Source: Phycisphaerae bacterium (GTDB taxonomy: Bacteria; Planctomycetota; Phycisphaerae; UBA1845; UTPLA1). From it: 46,473 nucleotides of DNA. Location of the stretch: NCBI GenBank assembly GCA_030593565.1, contig JAUVGW010000003.1, forward strand, positions 1 through 46,473. Direction: 5' to 3'. Positions 44,017 to 46,473 of the stretch are shown in pieces; the stretch's first letter is position 1; every line of letters begins with the position of its first letter. The notes beneath the pieces are model-generated. The model saw nothing but the letters and a program-made list of their open reading frames with translations, was not told where the DNA came from and searched no databases. Position numbers and translations under genes: made by a program.

Positions 44017-45915
44017 CTATTGGATCTGGTCGAGCAACTCCTCCGTCTGATCAAGCATGTCCTTGAAGATCTTCATGCCATACTCAATGGGTTCAGCCGT
44101 CGTCATGTCCACGCCCGCATCCTTGAGCAAGTCCACGGGATACTTGGTGCTGCCGGACTTGAGGAACCGCACGTAGGCGTCGATGGCACCTTCTTCGCCC
44201 GCCATGATGCGACCGGCGATATTCGAAGCGGCGCAGTAGCTCGTCGCATACTTGTACACGTAGAAGTTGTAGTAGAAGTGTGGGATGCGGACCCAATAGT
44301 TGTCGACGAGATCGTCATGGACGTAATCGGGGCCGTAGTAGTTCTTCATGATTTCCCGATAGGTCGCGCCCATGCTGTCGGCGGTCAGCGGCGTGCCCGC
44401 CTCGGCCATCTCGTGGATGCGCTGCTCGAACTCGCTGAACATCGTCTGCCGAAAGACCGTGCCCCGGATGCCTTCGAGAAACTCGACAAGCAGGAACAGT
44501 TTTACCTTTGGGTCCTTGGTGTGGCTGAGAATGTGGTTTTGCAGGAGGATCTCGTTGCAGGTCGAAGCAACCTCCGCACAGAAGATGTCGTAGTCGCCAT
44601 AAACGTATGGCTGGTTGCCGCGAGAGAAAAGCGAGTGCATCGAGTGGCCCATCTCGTGGGCAACGGTGGACATGTCTTCGTATGAGTCGTGGTAGTTCAG
44701 AAGGATATACGGCTGCGTCAGGTAACCACCGCTCGAATAGGCGCCGCTGGCCTTGCCCTTCGTCGGGTATACATCGCACCATCTGGAATCGAAGCCCTTT
44801 CGCATTTGCGTAGTGTACTCATCACCGAGCGGCTGAAGCGCTTCGATGATTCGACCGACGGCGTCGTCGTAGCCGACCTTGTACTCCTGCCCCGTGATCA
44901 ACGGTGCGAACAGGTCATAGGCATGGACGCCGTCGTCCAGTTTGAGAGCCTTCTTACGGATGGACTGGTATCGATGCAGCAGAGGGAGGTTGTCGTTAAC
45001 GGTCTTGACGAGCGTGTTGTAGACCTCGACGGGAATGTTGCCGCCGTCCAGCGCGGCCTGTAGGCAACTATCGTACTTCCGCGCCTTTACCGAGAGGATG
45101 TGGCTCTGGACCGCACCGTTGAGCAGGGCAGCGGCCGTGTTCCTGTACTTGGCATACGTCCCGACGATGGCATCATACGCATCCTTCCGGACACGGCGGT
45201 CAGTGGACCGCATGTACAGATAGAAGGCGGAATCGTCCAGCTCGACGGTCGTGTCCTTCTCGTCTTTCATCGTGGGGAATTTGATGTCGGCGTTTGTGAG
45301 GAGATTGTAAGCGTTTCCCGGCGTACTGCGGACTTCACCGGTCAGCGCGAGAAGTTCTTCTTCGCGCTGGGAGAGAATGTATTTCTTCTGACGATAGACG
45401 TTGTCAAAGTACTGGCGATAAACCGCTAGACGTTCATTTTCCTTCATCCATTCCTCGATCTTCTCGTGAGGAATGGCGGTGAGTTCAGGCTCCATCCAGG
45501 ACGTCTCAGTCCCGTATTTGATCCAGAGCGACCGGATGCGCGCTTCCATGCTTTGCGTCTCGCCGACGCGCGTGTCCTGATCGGAGAGCAGGTGCGCATA
45601 GACATAGACGCGTTCGAGCCGCGGCTCCATCTCGTCTCGGAAGGCCAGCACTTTGAGAAGATCCTCCGCGCCGTTGCCGAGCGTTCCCTTGAACCTGGAC
45701 ATCTGCCCGACAAGGGCGTCGACGACACCGTATTCCTTCTCCCACGCTTCGGTGTCAGCATAGATGGCCTCCGTCGCCCACCGATACCTGACGTCAATCT
45801 CGCTCCTTTGGCGGACCTTCTTGGTGTCCTGAGCGATCACAGGAAGAGTGATCGCCAGAACAAGAGCGAGACGTAACAGCTTCATGAAGGTGGTGTTTAT
45901 GTTTCGCTGATTCAT
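44017..45915 (-). CDS. pepF: Oligoendopeptidase F (M3 family) with signal peptide
   Basis: HEMGHSMHSLFSRGNQPYVYGDYDIFCAEVASTCNEILL; N-terminal MKLLRLALVLAITLPVIAQ; YFDNVYRQKKYILSQREEELLALTG. Confidence 0.95.
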   Translation of the reverse strand: MNQRNINTTFMKLLRLALVLAITLPVIAQDTKKVRQRSEIDVRYRWATEAIYADTEAWEKEYGVVDALVGQMSRFKGTLGNGAEDLLKVLAFRDEMEPRLERVYVYAHLLSDQDTRVGETQSMEARIRSLWIKYGTETSWMEPELTAIPHEKIEEWMKENERLAVYRQYFDNVYRQKKYILSQREEELLALTGEVRSTPGNAYNLLTNADIKFPTMKDEKDTTVELDDSAFYLYMRSTDRRVRKDAYDAIVGTYAKYRNTAAALLNGAVQSHILSVKARKYDSCLQAALDGGNIPVEVYNTLVKTVNDNLPLLHRYQSIRKKALKLDDGVHAYDLFAPLITGQEYKVGYDDAVGRIIEALQPLGDEYTTQMRKGFDSRWCDVYPTKGKASGAYSSGGYLTQPYILLNYHDSYEDMSTVAHEMGHSMHSLFSRGNQPYVYGDYDIFCAEVASTCNEILLQNHILSHTKDPKVKLFLLVEFLEGIRGTVFRQTMFSEFEQRIHEMAEAGTPLTADSMGATYREIMKNYYGPDYVHDDLVDNYWVRIPHFYYNFYVYKYATSYCAASNIAGRIMAGEEGAIDAYVRFLKSGSTKYPVDLLKDAGVDMTTAEPIEYGMKIFKDMLDQTEELLDQIQ

Positions 45916-46078
45916 GTGACCTTTCCTTGACGGGCATGGTATGTCAGGAACCGAAGTCTCCCCGCCTTGGGCTCCGGTACGTGTCGCCGAGGAGAAAGCG
46001 TATCCGCGGGTCCATGAGGAAACAAGAGGAGGACAGAGACCGCAGCACGTCAAGGTGCAGGTCGAGTTTACCGAGATG

Positions 46079-46206
46079 CTTCGGTGCCGCGAGACGTATC
46101 GTCGGCCCCCCTGCGGCCGAGGTATGCGCGGAGGCCCCTCGATATGTCACGTTGGCGACAGGGGGCCGACGCTACTTTCGGTGTCGCAGCCCGCCGAATC
46201 TGTCAC
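46079..46206. repeat. One-ended copy of the 13.4-kb MITE-like element
   Basis: GTGCCGCGAGACGTATCGTCGGCCCCCCTGCGGCCGA...GGGGGCCGACGCTACTTTCGGTGTCGCAGCCCGCCGAATCTGTCA: right end present, left outer arm absent. Confidence 0.75.
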
Positions 46207-46291
46207 GGCCCCAATACGCCGGCGCGTCAGCACGCAGCACGGCAATCCTGGAGGCCCGACGATCGAGCCGACGAGGGCTGCAGGCGGACCA

Positions 46292-46473
46292 TCACGCTTC
46301 CGCAAGCCCTTCCCTGATAGCGAATCTGGCAAGCTCCACTCGGTCGTGTATGTCGAGCTTGTTCATGACACTGCTCGTGTGGCGGTTGACCGTATTCGCA
46401 CTGATGTGGACGGTCTTCGCGATTTCCTTCTTCGACATGCCACGCGCGAGGTATCGGAGGATCTCGAGTTCGC
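46292..46473 (-). CDS. LuxR-type HTH regulator (C-terminal part, truncated by window end)
   Basis: Minus-strand translation ELEILRYLARGMSKKEIAKTVHISANTVNRHTSSVMNKLDIHDRVELARFAIREGLAEA*. Confidence 0.88.
   Translation of the reverse strand, partial: ELEILRYLARGMSKKEIAKTVHISANTVNRHTSSVMNKLDIHDRVELARFAIREGLAEA

Overview
High-GC bacterial chromosomal window. The gene content, the many palindromic intergenic repeats and the TSP3/CTERM-type secreted proteins look Planctomycetes-like; that taxonomic call is inference only. From left to right it carries: a HEAT-repeat lipoprotein, RsbW-like kinase, STAS protein and MlaE-like permease cassette; frr; nadE; a very large secreted M6-type metalloprotease whose C-terminal PKD/thrombospondin-3/CTERM part is in another frame; a 3-hydroxyacyl-CoA dehydrogenase; DUF547, ACT and Gfo/Idh/MocA genes; rplM and rpsI; a seven-gene Tad/Flp pilus cluster on the minus strand with no TadA/TadB/TadC genes; GT87; a PDZ protein; a candidate 6S-like structured RNA; pgpA bracketed by two identical inverted 84-bp elements; MTA phosphorylase; an APH-type phosphotransferase; nth; bpt; a TlpA-like protein; an FAD/Fe-S oxidase fusion; pepF; and the 3' end of a LuxR-type regulator. 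I recognised no tRNA, rRNA, CRISPR array, prophage or intact transposase. The most interesting signals are (1) the inverted 84-bp elements around pgpA, (2) the structured RNA at about 33.03-33.28 kb, (3) several modular MITE/REP-like inverted-repeat families scattered between genes, one apparently translated inside a CDS, (4) the pilus cluster with a Lys-less CpaE Walker A and no motor genes, and (5) the frame break in the giant protease. All homology statements come from reading motifs by eye; no database search was run.
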